Below are positions 23,325 through 32,695 of a stretch of 40,200 bases of DNA, piece by piece. The DNA lies in the NCBI GenBank assembly GCA_947166655.1, contig CAMVFC010000014.1, positions 1 to 40,200 of the forward strand, read 5' to 3'. The stretch's first letter is position 1. Each line of letters starts with the position of its first letter. This stretch comes from an uncultured Prevotellaceae bacterium. Lineage in GTDB: Bacteria; Bacteroidota; Bacteroidia; Bacteroidales; Bacteroidaceae. The notes under the pieces are model-generated. The model saw only the letters and a program-made list of their open reading frames with translations, did not search any database and was not told the origin of the DNA. A program made the position numbers and the translations under genes.

Positions 23325-26081
23325 ATGATGAAAAAGAATCTTCTCTTCGGCCTTCTCTTCTTGTGCGGCTGCGGTGGCGGCACGGCTGTCGCTCAGTCGC
23401 GTATGGACCTCTCCGGCACGTGGCGCCTCGCCTCGCGCCTCGATGCAACGACGGTACGGCTGCCGGGCTCGTTGCTCACCAACGGCCTCGGCGACGAGGT
23501 GACGGTGGACACGCGATGGACGGGGTCGCTCTACGACAGCAGCTTCTATTTCAATCCCTTCATGGAGCCCTACCGACATGCGGGGAAAATGAAGTTCCCC
23601 TTCTTCCTGACGCCTCAGCGACATTTCACGGGCGAAGTGACGTATAGTCGCACAGTGCGTGTGCCGAAGGCGTGGAAGGGAAGGCGCATCACGCTCTTCC
23701 TGGAACGTCCGCACATCGAGACGACGGTCTGCGTCAACGGACAGGAAGTGGGACATCAGAAGAGCCTCAGCGTGCCTCATCTGTACGACCTCACCGACTT
23801 CCTGCGCCCGGGAAGGGACAACGAGCTGGCCATCCGCGTCTACAATGGCATAGAGAACGTCTGTGTGGGGCAGGACTCGCACAGCGTCACCGACCAGACG
23901 CAGGGCAACTGGAACGGCATCGCCGGGCGCATAGAACTGCAGGCAGAGCCTCTGATCTGGCGACGACGCGTCACCACCGACCTTGCCACGGGCACGGCGC
24001 ACATCACACTCAACGACCGGACCTTCGACATCCATGTCCCCAATGCTCAGCCGTGGAGCGAGAACTCGCCGAAGCTCTACACGGCGAACGTGGACTATGA
24101 AGGGACTCCCGTGCCCGTCACCTTCGGTTTCCGCGAGGTGGAGGTCAGCGGGCGTGACATCCTCCTCAACGGGCAGCGCATCCACCTGCGCGGCACCGTG
24201 GGGAACTGCTGCTTCCCCGAGACGGGTTTCCCGCCCACGGACACGGCTTCGTGGGAACGTATCATCCGGAAGTGCAAGGAATACGGCCTCAACCACATGC
24301 GTTTCCATAGCTACTGTCCGCCCGAAGCTGCCTTCGTGGCGGCCGACCGCCTGGGCTTCTACCTGCAGCCCGAAGGACCTTCGTGGCCCAATCACGGCGT
24401 GAAGCTGGGCAACGGTATGCCCATCGACACGTATCTGGCAGACGAGTGCCGCGCCATTCTCGACCGCTACGGCGCGCATCCTTCGTTCATCATGCTGGCA
24501 GCCGGCAATGAGCCTGCGGGCAAGTGGGTGGTTTGGGGCGAGCAGTTCGTCCGCGACATGAAGGCCTACGACCCGTCGCGCATCTTCACCGTGGCCAGCG
24601 TAGGCGGCGGATGGGAATGGGACTACGGCTCGGAATATCATGTCAAGGGCGGAGCGCGTGGCCTGGAATGGAACCGCAGGCAGCCCGGCAGCGACGACGA
24701 TTTCGCTGAGCAGATAGCGAAGCCGAGGAACTACAAGCCGAGGCCTGACAGACTCGTCGCCGGCAGTGCCCAAGCCCTACCCGGGAAGGGGAAGGTCGAC
24801 TCTGTAGGGCCTCTGATCTCGCACGAGCAAGGGCAGTGGTGCGCCTTCCCCGACCTGAAGGAGACGACTCAGTACACGGGTGTGTATAAGGCGGCGAACT
24901 TCGAGATTTTCCGCGACCTGCTGGCTGCTCACGGTATGGCGGGGCAGGCTGAGAAGTTCCTCATGGCCAGCGGACGCCTGCAGGTGTTGGCCTACAAATA
25001 CGAGATAGAACGCCACTTGCGCACGCCTCACTATGCGGGATTTCAGCTTCTGGGGCTGAATGACTACAGCGGGCAAGGGTCGGCACTCGTTGGTGTGCTC
25101 AACGTGCATTGGCGCGAGAAGGGCTATTGCACGGCCGAAGACTGGAAGGAGTTCTGCAGCGACATCGTCCCGCTGGCCAGTATGCCGCGCTTCACGTATG
25201 CCGCCTCGGACACCATCCGGGTCCATACCTTATTATATAATATGAGCGGCAAGCCCATCGACAGACTGCGCTATACCATCGCCGACGGTAGGCAGATTGT
25301 GAAGGAGGGGATATGCGCCGTGGGAGAGGACATCGTCTTTCTGCCCTCGTCGATGAAGAAGTCGGGCAAACTGACGCTGACCCTCATTGCCGATGCCGGA
25401 CACAAGAACCACTGGAACCTGTGGGTGTACGCTGATGGCGTGGAGGGTGAAGGCGCGAAAGGAGAAGGCGTGAAAGGTGAGCAATATTTGACTTCCTCGC
25501 TCGATACAGCACTGGCTGCGCTTGCTGCCGGGCGCGATGTGGTGCTCTGTGCCGGAGGGCAGATCAAGTATGGCAATGATGTCGTGCACAGGTTCCTGCC
25601 TGTGTTCTGGAATACTTCATGGTTCAAGATGAAGCCGCCTCACACCACGGGCGCTTACATTCAGGCTGAGCACCCCATCTTCCGCGATTTCCCGACGGAC
25701 GACTGGCAAGACTTGCAGTGGTGGGAACTCACGAATCGTGCCCAGTGCATTAACCTTGCCGAGTTCCCTCGCGACTATCAGCCGATCGTTCAGCCCATCG
25801 ACACGTGGCACCTCTCCCGCAAACTGGGTATGCTCATCGAGGCACGGGTGGGCAAGGGACGCCTGATACTCACCACCTTCGACCTCACCACCGCGCTCGA
25901 CCGCCGTATCGTAGCGCGACAGTTGCGCGGCAGCATCCTGAAGTATATGCAGAGTGCGGACTTCCAACCCACGCTCAGGTTAGAGCCGGAGGTCCTGCAC
26001 CGGCTCTTCGAGCACGAGGCTCCGGCTGTGAATATGTTCACGAACGATTCGCCCGATGAACTGAAGCCGAAATTTAAGTGA
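23325..26081 (+). CDS. Secreted glycoside hydrolase, family GH2
   Basis: A retaining exo-glycosidase of about 918 residues with a signal peptide ending near AVAQ-SRMD. Domain order: GH2 sugar-binding jelly roll (about 40-210, VTYSRTVRVP to ELAIRVYNG), immunoglobulin-like domain (about 215-275), TIM barrel (about 280-600) with the acid/base glutamate in LAAGNEP (about 396) and a likely nucleophile in ISHEQGQW (about 501), then C-terminal beta domains. Sugar specificity is unclear: the SHExGQ form is not the classical LacZ motif, and the PL11-GH35 neighbours point to pectin side chains. Near residue 710 a short GEGAKGEGVKGE stretch comes from a tandem DNA repeat. It is separated from PL11-GH35 by the accessory island. 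Confidence 0.88.
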   Translation: MMKKNLLFGLLFLCGCGGGTAVAQSRMDLSGTWRLASRLDATTVRLPGSLLTNGLGDEVTVDTRWTGSLYDSSFYFNPFMEPYRHAGKMKFPFFLTPQRHFTGEVTYSRTVRVPKAWKGRRITLFLERPHIETTVCVNGQEVGHQKSLSVPHLYDLTDFLRPGRDNELAIRVYNGIENVCVGQDSHSVTDQTQGNWNGIAGRIELQAEPLIWRRRVTTDLATGTAHITLNDRTFDIHVPNAQPWSENSPKLYTANVDYEGTPVPVTFGFREVEVSGRDILLNGQRIHLRGTVGNCCFPETGFPPTDTASWERIIRKCKEYGLNHMRFHSYCPPEAAFVAADRLGFYLQPEGPSWPNHGVKLGNGMPIDTYLADECRAILDRYGAHPSFIMLAAGNEPAGKWVVWGEQFVRDMKAYDPSRIFTVASVGGGWEWDYGSEYHVKGGARGLEWNRRQPGSDDDFAEQIAKPRNYKPRPDRLVAGSAQALPGKGKVDSVGPLISHEQGQWCAFPDLKETTQYTGVYKAANFEIFRDLLAAHGMAGQAEKFLMASGRLQVLAYKYEIERHLRTPHYAGFQLLGLNDYSGQGSALVGVLNVHWREKGYCTAEDWKEFCSDIVPLASMPRFTYAASDTIRVHTLLYNMSGKPIDRLRYTIADGRQIVKEGICAVGEDIVFLPSSMKKSGKLTLTLIADAGHKNHWNLWVYADGVEGEGAKGEGVKGEQYLTSSLDTALAALAAGRDVVLCAGGQIKYGNDVVHRFLPVFWNTSWFKMKPPHTTGAYIQAEHPIFRDFPTDDWQDLQWWELTNRAQCINLAEFPRDYQPIVQPIDTWHLSRKLGMLIEARVGKGRLILTTFDLTTALDRRIVARQLRGSILKYMQSADFQPTLRLEPEVLHRLFEHEAPAVNMFTNDSPDELKPKFK
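25443..25481 (+). repeat. Short in-frame tandem repeat within the GH2 gene
   Basis: Two and a half copies of GGTGAAGGCGCGAAA-like 15-mers give the residues EGEGAKGEGVKGE. The DNA resembles the GAAAGAGTGAAAAG arrays seen between genes at 62-170 and 26140-26245, but is more GC-rich. Frame is kept because the period is 15. Confidence 0.5.
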
Positions 26082-26139
26082 GAGGGTTTTTAATCCTGAA
26101 AGCCTTCCCGAACCACTGATGACACTTGAGGATGATATG

Positions 26140-26245
26140 TGAAAAAGGAAAGAGTGAAAAGTGAATCTTATTCTTCACTTCTCACTCTTTCCTTCTTTCA
26201 ATGTTTCAACGTTTTAATCTTTCAACGTTTCAACGTTCCGACCTT
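26140..26245. repeat. Period-7 inverted repeat between convergent GH2 and rho genes
   Basis: Left arm GGAAAGAGTGAAAAGTGAA (about 26149-26167), six-base turn, right arm TTCACTTCTCACTCTTTCC (about 26174-26192), then further TTTCAACG-type heptamers up to 26245. It shares its motif with 62-170. The position suits a bidirectional terminator. Confidence 0.65.
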
Positions 26246-28183
26246 TCATGAGTTCATGGAGATGAGGAACTCCTCGTTGGTCTTGGTGCCCTCGATGCGT
26301 CCCTTGAGTTCGTTCATGGCCTCGATGGGGTTCATGTCTGAGAGGAACTTGCGTAGGATCCACATGCGGTCGAGGGTGGTCTTGTCGTGTAGCAGGTCGT
26401 CGCGTCGTGTGGAGCTGGCCACGATGTTCACTGCAGGGAAGATGCGCTTGTTGGCCAGAGTGCGATCCAGCTGCAGCTCCATGTTGCCCGTTCCCTTGAA
26501 CTCTTCAAAGATGACTTCGTCCATTTTCGAACCGGTGTCGATGAGGGCTGTGGCGATGATGGTGAGCGAGCCTCCGCCCTCGATGTTGCGTGCGGCGCCG
26601 AAGAAACGCTTGGGGCGCTGCAGAGCGTTGGCATCGACACCACCGGAGAGGAGCTTGCCGCTGCCCGGAGCCACGTTGTTGTAGGCACGTGCCAGGCGCG
26701 TGATGCTGTCGAGGAAGATGACCACGTCGTGGCCGCACTCGACGAGGCGCTTGGCTTTCTCGAGGACGATGCCGGCGATCTTCACGTGGCGTTCGGCAGG
26801 CTCGTCGAAGGTGGAGGCGATGACCTCGGCATTGACGGTGCGTGCCATGTCTGTGACTTCCTCGGGGCGCTCGTCGATGAGCAGCATCATCAGGTAGGCG
26901 TCGGGATGGTTGGCGGAAATGGCATTGGCGATTTCCTTCATCAGGATGGTCTTACCCGTCTTGGGCTGTGCCACGATGAGTGCACGCTGTCCTTTGCCGA
27001 TGGGGGAGAAGAGGTCCACGATGCGCACGCTGATGGGGTCGTTGAAGCCGCGGCAGAGGTTGAACTTCTCGTCGGGGAAAAGCGGTGTGAGGTGTTCGAA
27101 GGCCTGACGGTCGCGGATGCGCGCAGGGTCGATACCATTGACGAGGTCGATGGTGCCGAGCGGATAGTATTTGTCGCCTTCGCGCGGCGGACGCACGGAG
27201 CCTTCGATGACATCGCCTGTCTTCAGACCGTACTGCTTGATTTGCTGTTGGCTGACGAAGACGTCGTCGGGGCTGGAGAGATAGTTGTAATCGGACGAGC
27301 GGATGAATCCCCAACCGTCGGGGGCCACTTCCAAAACGCCGTCGACCTTGACCAGATTGCCGAAGTCGTATTGTGTATCGGGGGTTGCCGGCGTAGCGGC
27401 TTTTCCACTCGTTACGGGAGGGCGGTGGAAGTCCGGAAGGTTCTGTAGGAAGGACGGTCCGGCGGTCTGCTGCTGCATACCGCTGTAGTCCCTCGTGGGC
27501 TCATCAGGGACTGATTTGATGATGACGAAGTCCGGCTCATCGGCTTCGAAGAATGCCGCCACCTCTTCGGGTGAGAAGGGCTGTGGTTCGTCTTTGGGAT
27601 TAGCGTAGGCGTCCTCGTTCTGGGACGTGTCAGACATCTCTGGCTGCGCAGGCGCTTCGTCCTGTCCGCCGTCTTGAGGCTGTGCGGGAGGGGTCATCTC
27701 CGTCACTTCTGCCAGATTGTCGCTGACGTCGAACAGTGTCTGTTCGGCTTCGCGGGTGGCTGCTTCCATGGCCGCTTTCTCGGCCTTGCTCTTTCGGCCG
27801 CGCTTCTTGGGCGCCGGGGCGGGAGCGTCGGCAGGCTTGTCAGCCGCATCGGCGGACTTGTTTGCTGCTTCCTTGCTGGAGGCGGAAGGTGTGGCGGTCA
27901 TGGCCGTCTCCACCTCTGCTGCCACAGGCTGCTCTTCAGAGGGTTTTACCGTCGGTTGTATGCCTTTGGCCGCTTCGAGCGCTTCCTTCTCGGCCTTACT
28001 CTTGCGGCCGCGTTTCTTCGGCTGCTTCTCTGTCACCAGTGCGGGCGACTCGCTCTCAGCGCCGATAATGTTGTAAATAAGTTCAATCTTTTCGGGATTG
28101 TGTTTCGTGGAGAGGTTTAGGGAATGTGCCAATTCAGTCAATGCTTCGATTGACATCTCTTCAAGTTCACTTTTAGTGTGCAT
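26246..28183 (-). CDS. rho: Transcription termination factor Rho with a long disordered N-terminal insert
   Basis: Hexameric RNA helicase that ends transcripts. From ATG 28183 ([15 protein letters not shown]) it is 645 residues; an in-frame start 45 bases upstream is less likely. Domains: N-terminal helical Rho_N (1-45), a low-complexity A/P/K/E-rich insert (about 50-270), the RNA-binding cold-shock domain (about 275-355, [22 protein letters not shown]) and the RecA-type ATPase with Walker A in AQPKTGKT (about 404-411) and [10 protein letters not shown]. The insert contains [11 protein letters not shown] twice (56-66 and 126-136), AT-hook-like. E. coli Rho is about 419 residues; long inserts are known in Bacteroidetes. 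Confidence 0.96.
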   Translation of the reverse strand: MHTKSELEEMSIEALTELAHSLNLSTKHNPEKIELIYNIIGAESESPALVTEKQPKKRGRKSKAEKEALEAAKGIQPTVKPSEEQPVAAEVETAMTATPSASSKEAANKSADAADKPADAPAPAPKKRGRKSKAEKAAMEAATREAEQTLFDVSDNLAEVTEMTPPAQPQDGGQDEAPAQPEMSDTSQNEDAYANPKDEPQPFSPEEVAAFFEADEPDFVIIKSVPDEPTRDYSGMQQQTAGPSFLQNLPDFHRPPVTSGKAATPATPDTQYDFGNLVKVDGVLEVAPDGWGFIRSSDYNYLSSPDDVFVSQQQIKQYGLKTGDVIEGSVRPPREGDKYYPLGTIDLVNGIDPARIRDRQAFEHLTPLFPDEKFNLCRGFNDPISVRIVDLFSPIGKGQRALIVAQPKTGKTILMKEIANAISANHPDAYLMMLLIDERPEEVTDMARTVNAEVIASTFDEPAERHVKIAGIVLEKAKRLVECGHDVVIFLDSITRLARAYNNVAPGSGKLLSGGVDANALQRPKRFFGAARNIEGGGSLTIIATALIDTGSKMDEVIFEEFKGTGNMELQLDRTLANKRIFPAVNIVASSTRRDDLLHDKTTLDRMWILRKFLSDMNPIEAMNELKGRIEGTKTNEEFLISMNS

Positions 28184-28318
28184 AGTGAATTTATCATCGT
28201 TTAGAATTAAGGTGCCACGCTGTGACAACCTTAAATGTGAATAAATCAGATAGAAAAAATAGGAGGGAATTACAAAGAGTTACCGCGTCGGAATGGGTAG
28301 CCGCTCATAAATTCGGCG

Positions 28319-28326
28319 CAAAGGTA
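28319..28326 (-). promoter_or_regulatory. Promoter -7 box for rho
   Basis: The minus strand reads TACCTTTG. Transcription would start near 28312, giving a leader of about 130 bases before the rho ATG at 28183. The leader could host autoregulation by Rho; I see no strong hairpin in it. Confidence 0.6.
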
Positions 28327-28369
28327 GTGATTTCTGCTGGTTCTGCAAGCATCTTTCACCTTTTTTCTT

Positions 28370-28377
28370 TACTTTTG
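28370..28377 (+). promoter_or_regulatory. Promoter -7 box for the ABC-F gene
   Basis: TACTTTTG fits TAnnTTTG and lies 17 bases before the ATG at 28395, so the 5' untranslated region would be only about 10 bases. Confidence 0.65.
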
Positions 28378-28394
28378 CACTCAAAATATCTATT

Positions 28395-30215
28395 ATGGCT
28401 GTATTCAATCCTTATCTGCAGGTAGAGAATCTGAGTTTTGCCGTCGGCGATAAAGTCCTCTTTCATGACATCAGTTTCGGCATAGGTGAAGGTCAGCGCG
28501 TGGGGCTCATTGCCAAAAACGGTACGGGCAAGACGTCGCTGCTTAACCTCATTGCCGGACGCGAGGAGCCCGAAGGCGGCACCATCACCTTTCGACGCGA
28601 CTTGCGTGTGGCCTATCTCGAACAGACTCCTGTCTATCCTGAGGGAATGACGGTCATGGAGGCTTGCCTGTGGCGGTGCAGAGAGGAGCCGCGCCGCATC
28701 CAAGAATACCTCACGAAGTTGAAGATTACTGACTTCGATGAGCCTGTCGGTCACCTCTCTGGCGGACAGCTCAAGCGTGTGGCGCTGGCCAACGTGCTCT
28801 GCATGGAGCCTGACCTGCTGATTCTCGACGAGCCCACAAACCATCTGGACTTGCAAATGATAGAGTGGCTGGAGACGTATCTCTCACGCTCGACCATGAC
28901 GTTACTCATGGTGACGCACGACCGCTATTTCCTGGACAGGGTGTGCTCGATTATCCTGGAACTGGACAACGAGACGCTTTACACCTACCGCGGCAACTAT
29001 GCTTATTATCTGGAAAAACGCCAGGAGCGAGTTGACGTGACGAATGCGGAGATAGCGCGAGCCAACAATCTTTACCGGACAGAACTCGAATGGATGAGGC
29101 GGATGCCCCAGGCACGAGGGCACAAAGCCCGTTACCGCGAAGAGGCTTTCTACGATTTGCAGCAGAAAGCACGGCGGCAGACGGAAGAGGGGACCGTGAC
29201 GCTGCAGGTGAATAGCACCTACATAGGTTCAAAGATCTTTGAGGCTGAGTATGTCTCGAAGACGTTTCCGGCCGACCCGAACCGTCCGGGGTCGACGGAA
29301 AAGATTATCCTGAAGAACTTTTATTATAATTTTTCTCGCTATGAGAAGATGGGCATCGTCGGGGCCAACGGCACGGGCAAATCGACCTTCGTGAAGATGT
29401 TGCTCGGACAGGTTCGGCCAGACAGTGGGCGCTTTGTCGTGGGCGAGACGGTGCGATTCGGCTATTTCTCACAGGACGGAATGGTGTACGACGAGCAGAT
29501 GCGTGTCATCGATGCTGTGAGGCGTGTGGCAGAGTATGTCGATCTGGGCGGAGGACGCCACCTGACCGCCATGCAGTTCCTGCAGCATTTCCTCTTCACC
29601 CCTCTGCAACAGCAGAACTACATCTATAAACTTTCGGGCGGCGAGCGACGCCGACTTTATCTCTGCACGGTGCTGATGCAGAATCCCAATTTCCTGATTC
29701 TCGACGAGCCGACCAACGATTTGGATATCGTCACGCTGAACATCCTTGAGGATTACTTGCAGCATTTCAAGGGCTGCGTCATCGTAGTCAGCCACGACCG
29801 TTATTTCATGGATAAGGTGGTCGATCATTTGTTGGTGTTCCGCGGCGATGGTGAGGTGAAGGATTTCCCCGGCAACTACACGCAATTTCGTGAATGTGAG
29901 AAGCAAAACAATGCACTGTCCACGCCCTCGCGGGGTAAGGAGGAAGGGAAGAAGTCTGATAAACAAACAACTACCACGCGCGGAGAAGCGAAACGACCGC
30001 CGCGCCTCACGTTCAACCAGCGCCGTGAAATGGAGACTTTGGAGAAGGACATCGCAACCCTTGAGGCTGAGAAGGCGGCTCTGGAAACGGCGCTGTGCAG
30101 CGGGACGCTCTCAGTGGCAGAGCTGACAGAAAAAAGCAAGCGTATTCCCTTGCTGATTCAAGAATTGGAAGAGAAGGAAATGCGCTGGCTTGAACTTTCG
30201 GAAATTGAGGGATGA
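28395..30215 (+). CDS. ABC-F family ATPase, Uup-like
   Basis: A 606-residue protein with two ABC domains and no membrane segments, of the ABC-F class that acts on ribosomes. First domain: Walker A AKNGTGKTS, signature LSGGQLKR, Walker B LLILDEPTNHLD. Second domain: GANGTGKST, LSGGERRR, LILDEPTNDLD. The linker motif ELEWMRRMPQARGHKARYRE and the C-terminal coiled coil (about 540-606, METLEKDIATLEAEKAALE) fit the Uup branch. The sequence ends close to a heptamer repeat. It is divergent from rho. Confidence 0.92.
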   Translation: MAVFNPYLQVENLSFAVGDKVLFHDISFGIGEGQRVGLIAKNGTGKTSLLNLIAGREEPEGGTITFRRDLRVAYLEQTPVYPEGMTVMEACLWRCREEPRRIQEYLTKLKITDFDEPVGHLSGGQLKRVALANVLCMEPDLLILDEPTNHLDLQMIEWLETYLSRSTMTLLMVTHDRYFLDRVCSIILELDNETLYTYRGNYAYYLEKRQERVDVTNAEIARANNLYRTELEWMRRMPQARGHKARYREEAFYDLQQKARRQTEEGTVTLQVNSTYIGSKIFEAEYVSKTFPADPNRPGSTEKIILKNFYYNFSRYEKMGIVGANGTGKSTFVKMLLGQVRPDSGRFVVGETVRFGYFSQDGMVYDEQMRVIDAVRRVAEYVDLGGGRHLTAMQFLQHFLFTPLQQQNYIYKLSGGERRRLYLCTVLMQNPNFLILDEPTNDLDIVTLNILEDYLQHFKGCVIVVSHDRYFMDKVVDHLLVFRGDGEVKDFPGNYTQFRECEKQNNALSTPSRGKEEGKKSDKQTTTTRGEAKRPPRLTFNQRREMETLEKDIATLEAEKAALETALCSGTLSVAELTEKSKRIPLLIQELEEKEMRWLELSEIEG

Positions 30216-30346
30216 CGGGCGAAGAATGATGAATGACAAATGCCAAATGGTGAATGACAGATAAGAGTATCCTTTAAGTGTAGCGTGTGCTATACGAGCA
30301 TTTGGTAACTTTTATTCGTCATTCATCATTCGTCATTCGTCATTCT
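30216..30346. repeat. Heptamer repeat arms between convergent genes
   Basis: GAATGATGAATGACAAATG-type heptamers follow the ABC-F stop (30224-30260). After a 45-base unique spacer comes ATTCGTCATTCATCATTCGTC (30314-30345). GTAACTTTTATTCGTCATTC (30306-30325) is shared, inverted, with the array at 18197-18212. It lies between convergent ends, as at 18087-18352. Confidence 0.75.
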
Positions 30347-30370
30347 AAGTGAGGCGCCCATTCAGGTTTT

Positions 30371-31177
30371 CTACTTCACAGCAACCTTTTCGCCGCCGAT
30401 GACATAAATGCCGCGGGGAAGGCTTTGCATGGCTTCGTTGGCGCGCACATTCTTGCGTATAAGTGTGCCTTTGGCATCAAATACGTCAACCACGGCGTCG
30501 CTGGCCTGGAGAGTACCAATGCCTGCTGTGAGTCCTTCCAGTGAAGTCACGTGCTTGATTTCAAGGTTCTGTGCGGTAGCCGACTGAGCATCCCAAGTGA
30601 AGCCACAGCGTGTGGGCAGGAAGGTCTTGGTGCCGTCGGTGCGCTGCAGGATGGCTTGCAAAATGTCGGTGTCCTGCTTGGCAGGGATGCCGTAACGGCC
30701 GTCGCCCGTCGTGCTTTGCCAGCTGCTGCTGAAGGTGATGCGGTTGCCCTGTCCGTCGTTCATGCAGACGCTCTTCAGCTGTGTGCTGATGGCGTCGGAC
30801 TCATTTGTGCGAATACGCATATTTTGGACGGTCGGCGAGTAAATGAGATAAGGTTGCCCGGCCTGAATACCTTCGGCTGTGCAGTCTACGAAGTACATAT
30901 ACAGCGTGTTGCCCTCCTGACGAATAGCGCCGAGACGCTCAATCTGGACGTCGCGTGCAGCGCTTTGGAGCTGCTCGGCGTTGAGCGTCATGGGCACGCA
31001 GAGCGTGTTGTAGCCTGCAAACAGGATGCGGTTGATTTGCACGGGCTGTTCTGTGACTTGCAGCTGTTCAATCTGCAGCTGATCCGAAGTGGTATAAAGG
31101 TTCTTCACTCTGTTCTGTGCGAACGTCGGTACGCACAACGTGGCGGCAGCCACCAATGCAAGGGTAAAATGTTTCAT
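30371..31177 (-). CDS. Secreted protein of unknown function
   Basis: 268 residues with a clear signal peptide (1-20, PTFA-Q). The mature part is beta-rich: QINRILFAGYNTLCVPMTLNAEQL resembles the start of Prevotella secreted domains that begin with a 'tLCLPF'-type strand. The C-terminal 40 residues (VDVFDAKGTLIRKNVRANEAMQSLPRGIYVIGGEKVAVK) look like the terminal beta-sandwich of type IX-secreted or cell-surface proteins. No catalytic motif. It lies 94 bases downstream of trpA on the same strand; a weak -7 box (TAATATTG, 31208-31215) suggests its own promoter. Confidence 0.7.
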   Translation of the reverse strand: MKHFTLALVAAATLCVPTFAQNRVKNLYTTSDQLQIEQLQVTEQPVQINRILFAGYNTLCVPMTLNAEQLQSAARDVQIERLGAIRQEGNTLYMYFVDCTAEGIQAGQPYLIYSPTVQNMRIRTNESDAISTQLKSVCMNDGQGNRITFSSSWQSTTGDGRYGIPAKQDTDILQAILQRTDGTKTFLPTRCGFTWDAQSATAQNLEIKHVTSLEGLTAGIGTLQASDAVVDVFDAKGTLIRKNVRANEAMQSLPRGIYVIGGEKVAVK

Positions 31178-31271
31178 GTTGACGTAAGTTTAAGGGTTTT
31201 TCTGTTGCAATATTACGAATAATTATTTCAACTTGTCTCAAAGAGAGGCAACCTTTAATATTTTTTAGGAT

Positions 31272-32048
31272 TTAGCTCCTCTCTAAAGTCTCGAAGAGAC
31301 GATTCAGAGCTGTGTCGGCATCGCCAGTCTCGTCAAGCAATGTGACGAATTTGGAACCGATGATAGCTCCAGCGGCGTTAGCTTGGGCGCTTTCAAGGGT
31401 TTGACGGTTGCTGATGCCAAAGCCTATCATGCGTGGATTGCGCAGATGGAGGCTGTCCACGTGGTTGAAGTAAGCCTGCTTCTGGGCATCAAACTCACGT
31501 TGGGCACCCGTCGTGGCAGCGCTCGATACCATATAAATAAAGCCGTCGGTGTTCTCGTCGATAAAGCGGATGCGTTCGTCGGAGGTCTCGGGCGTGATGA
31601 GCATGATGATTCGGATGTCGTAGCGGTCTGCGATGGGCTTGAAGTCTTCGAGATAGTCTCTGAACGGCAGGTCGGGGATGATGACTCCGTCGATGCCAAT
31701 CTCCTGGCAGCGTTGGCAAAAAGATTCAAATCCGAATTGAAGAATGGGATTCAGGTACCCCATCAGCAAGAGAGGAATGTCAACGTCGGTACGGATGTCT
31801 TCCAGTTGCTGAAACAGTGTGCGAAGCGTCATTCCGTTGCGCAGCGCTTTGGTGGCGGCGTCCTGAATGACGGGTCCGTCGGCCATGGGGTCACTGAATG
31901 GAATGCCGATTTCGGCCATGTCAATACCTCGTGCGGCGAGTGTGCGCACGATGGCAGCGGTGGAGTCGATGGTAGGGTGGCCGGCGCAGAAGTAGAGTGA
32001 GAGCAGATTCTGCGGCTTACGGCGGAAAAGAGAATGGATGCGGTTCAT
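31272..32048 (-). CDS. trpA: Tryptophan synthase alpha chain
   Basis: Splits indole-3-glycerol phosphate into indole and glyceraldehyde 3-phosphate. The ATG at 32048 (MNRIHSLFRRK) gives 258 residues; a frame open further upstream lies inside trpF. Catalytic residues are in AEIGIPFSDPMADGP (Glu and Asp of the alpha active site). It overlaps trpF by four bases (ATGA, 32045-32048) and is the last trp gene; its partner trpB is the first, unusual for a complex whose genes are normally adjacent. Confidence 0.96.
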   Translation of the reverse strand: MNRIHSLFRRKPQNLLSLYFCAGHPTIDSTAAIVRTLAARGIDMAEIGIPFSDPMADGPVIQDAATKALRNGMTLRTLFQQLEDIRTDVDIPLLLMGYLNPILQFGFESFCQRCQEIGIDGVIIPDLPFRDYLEDFKPIADRYDIRIIMLITPETSDERIRFIDENTDGFIYMVSSAATTGAQREFDAQKQAYFNHVDSLHLRNPRMIGFGISNRQTLESAQANAAGAIIGSKFVTLLDETGDADTALNRLFETLERS

Positions 32049-32695
32049 AGTGTCTGGATGGTGTTGGTGAATGGGATGAGGGCTTTGGCATCTTTGATTC
32101 CCGAATTTGTCTCGAAACGGGAATTGACGTCGACGCCGATGCATAGCGGATGACTGAACGTTTGCACCCGGCTTGCATCGTCGGGGCCTATGCCGCCGCT
32201 GAGCAGGAAAGGTATGGGGCCGTGGTAAGTGCGGAGCAGTTCCCAGTCGAACTGCCTGCCACTACCGCCTACTGTGTCGCATCGGGTGTCGAAGAGAAAG
32301 TAGTCGGCAGCAGCGGTTTGTGCATTGCCATCGAACTCTCCGCGAAGGTATGCTTCGGTAGCGGACAGGTCGCTGGCACAACTCAGAGAGAAGGCTTTGA
32401 TGAGTGGCAAACCTGTCGCCGCTTTGACAGCGAGGCAGAAAGCGGGCGATTCGCTGCCGTGTAACTGTATGAGATGGAACCCCATGCGTTGTGTGGCATC
32501 GATGACTTCTTCCAACGTCGGGTTCACGAAGACTCCGACGCGGCGGATGGGCGGTGGAGGCAGATAATCGGGAACTGTCGCCACATAGCGTTTGCTGTCG
32601 GGCCAGCAGATAAAGCCCATCCAGTCTGGGCGGACTTGTTCCGCTACGACGCGAATGTTGTCGGGGTCGCGCATCCCACAGACTTTGACGATCAT
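32045..32695 (-). CDS. trpF: Phosphoribosylanthranilate isomerase
   Basis: Isomerises phosphoribosylanthranilate to CdRP. From ATG 32695 (MIVKVCGMRDP) the protein is 216 residues, with the catalytic cysteine in KVCGMRD and the general-acid aspartate in FDTRCDTVGGSGRQFDW. The start lies in an ATGA overlap with the trpC stop (32692-32695), and the stop overlaps trpA. It is a stand-alone enzyme here, not fused to trpC. Confidence 0.95.
   Translation of the reverse strand: MIVKVCGMRDPDNIRVVAEQVRPDWMGFICWPDSKRYVATVPDYLPPPPIRRVGVFVNPTLEEVIDATQRMGFHLIQLHGSESPAFCLAVKAATGLPLIKAFSLSCASDLSATEAYLRGEFDGNAQTAAADYFLFDTRCDTVGGSGRQFDWELLRTYHGPIPFLLSGGIGPDDASRVQTFSHPLCIGVDVNSRFETNSGIKDAKALIPFTNTIQTL

Noticed and set aside
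23133..24773. 546-residue minus-strand frame opposite GH2
   Set aside because: Arginine/histidine-rich antisense shadow; the plus strand encodes a conserved GH2 domain.
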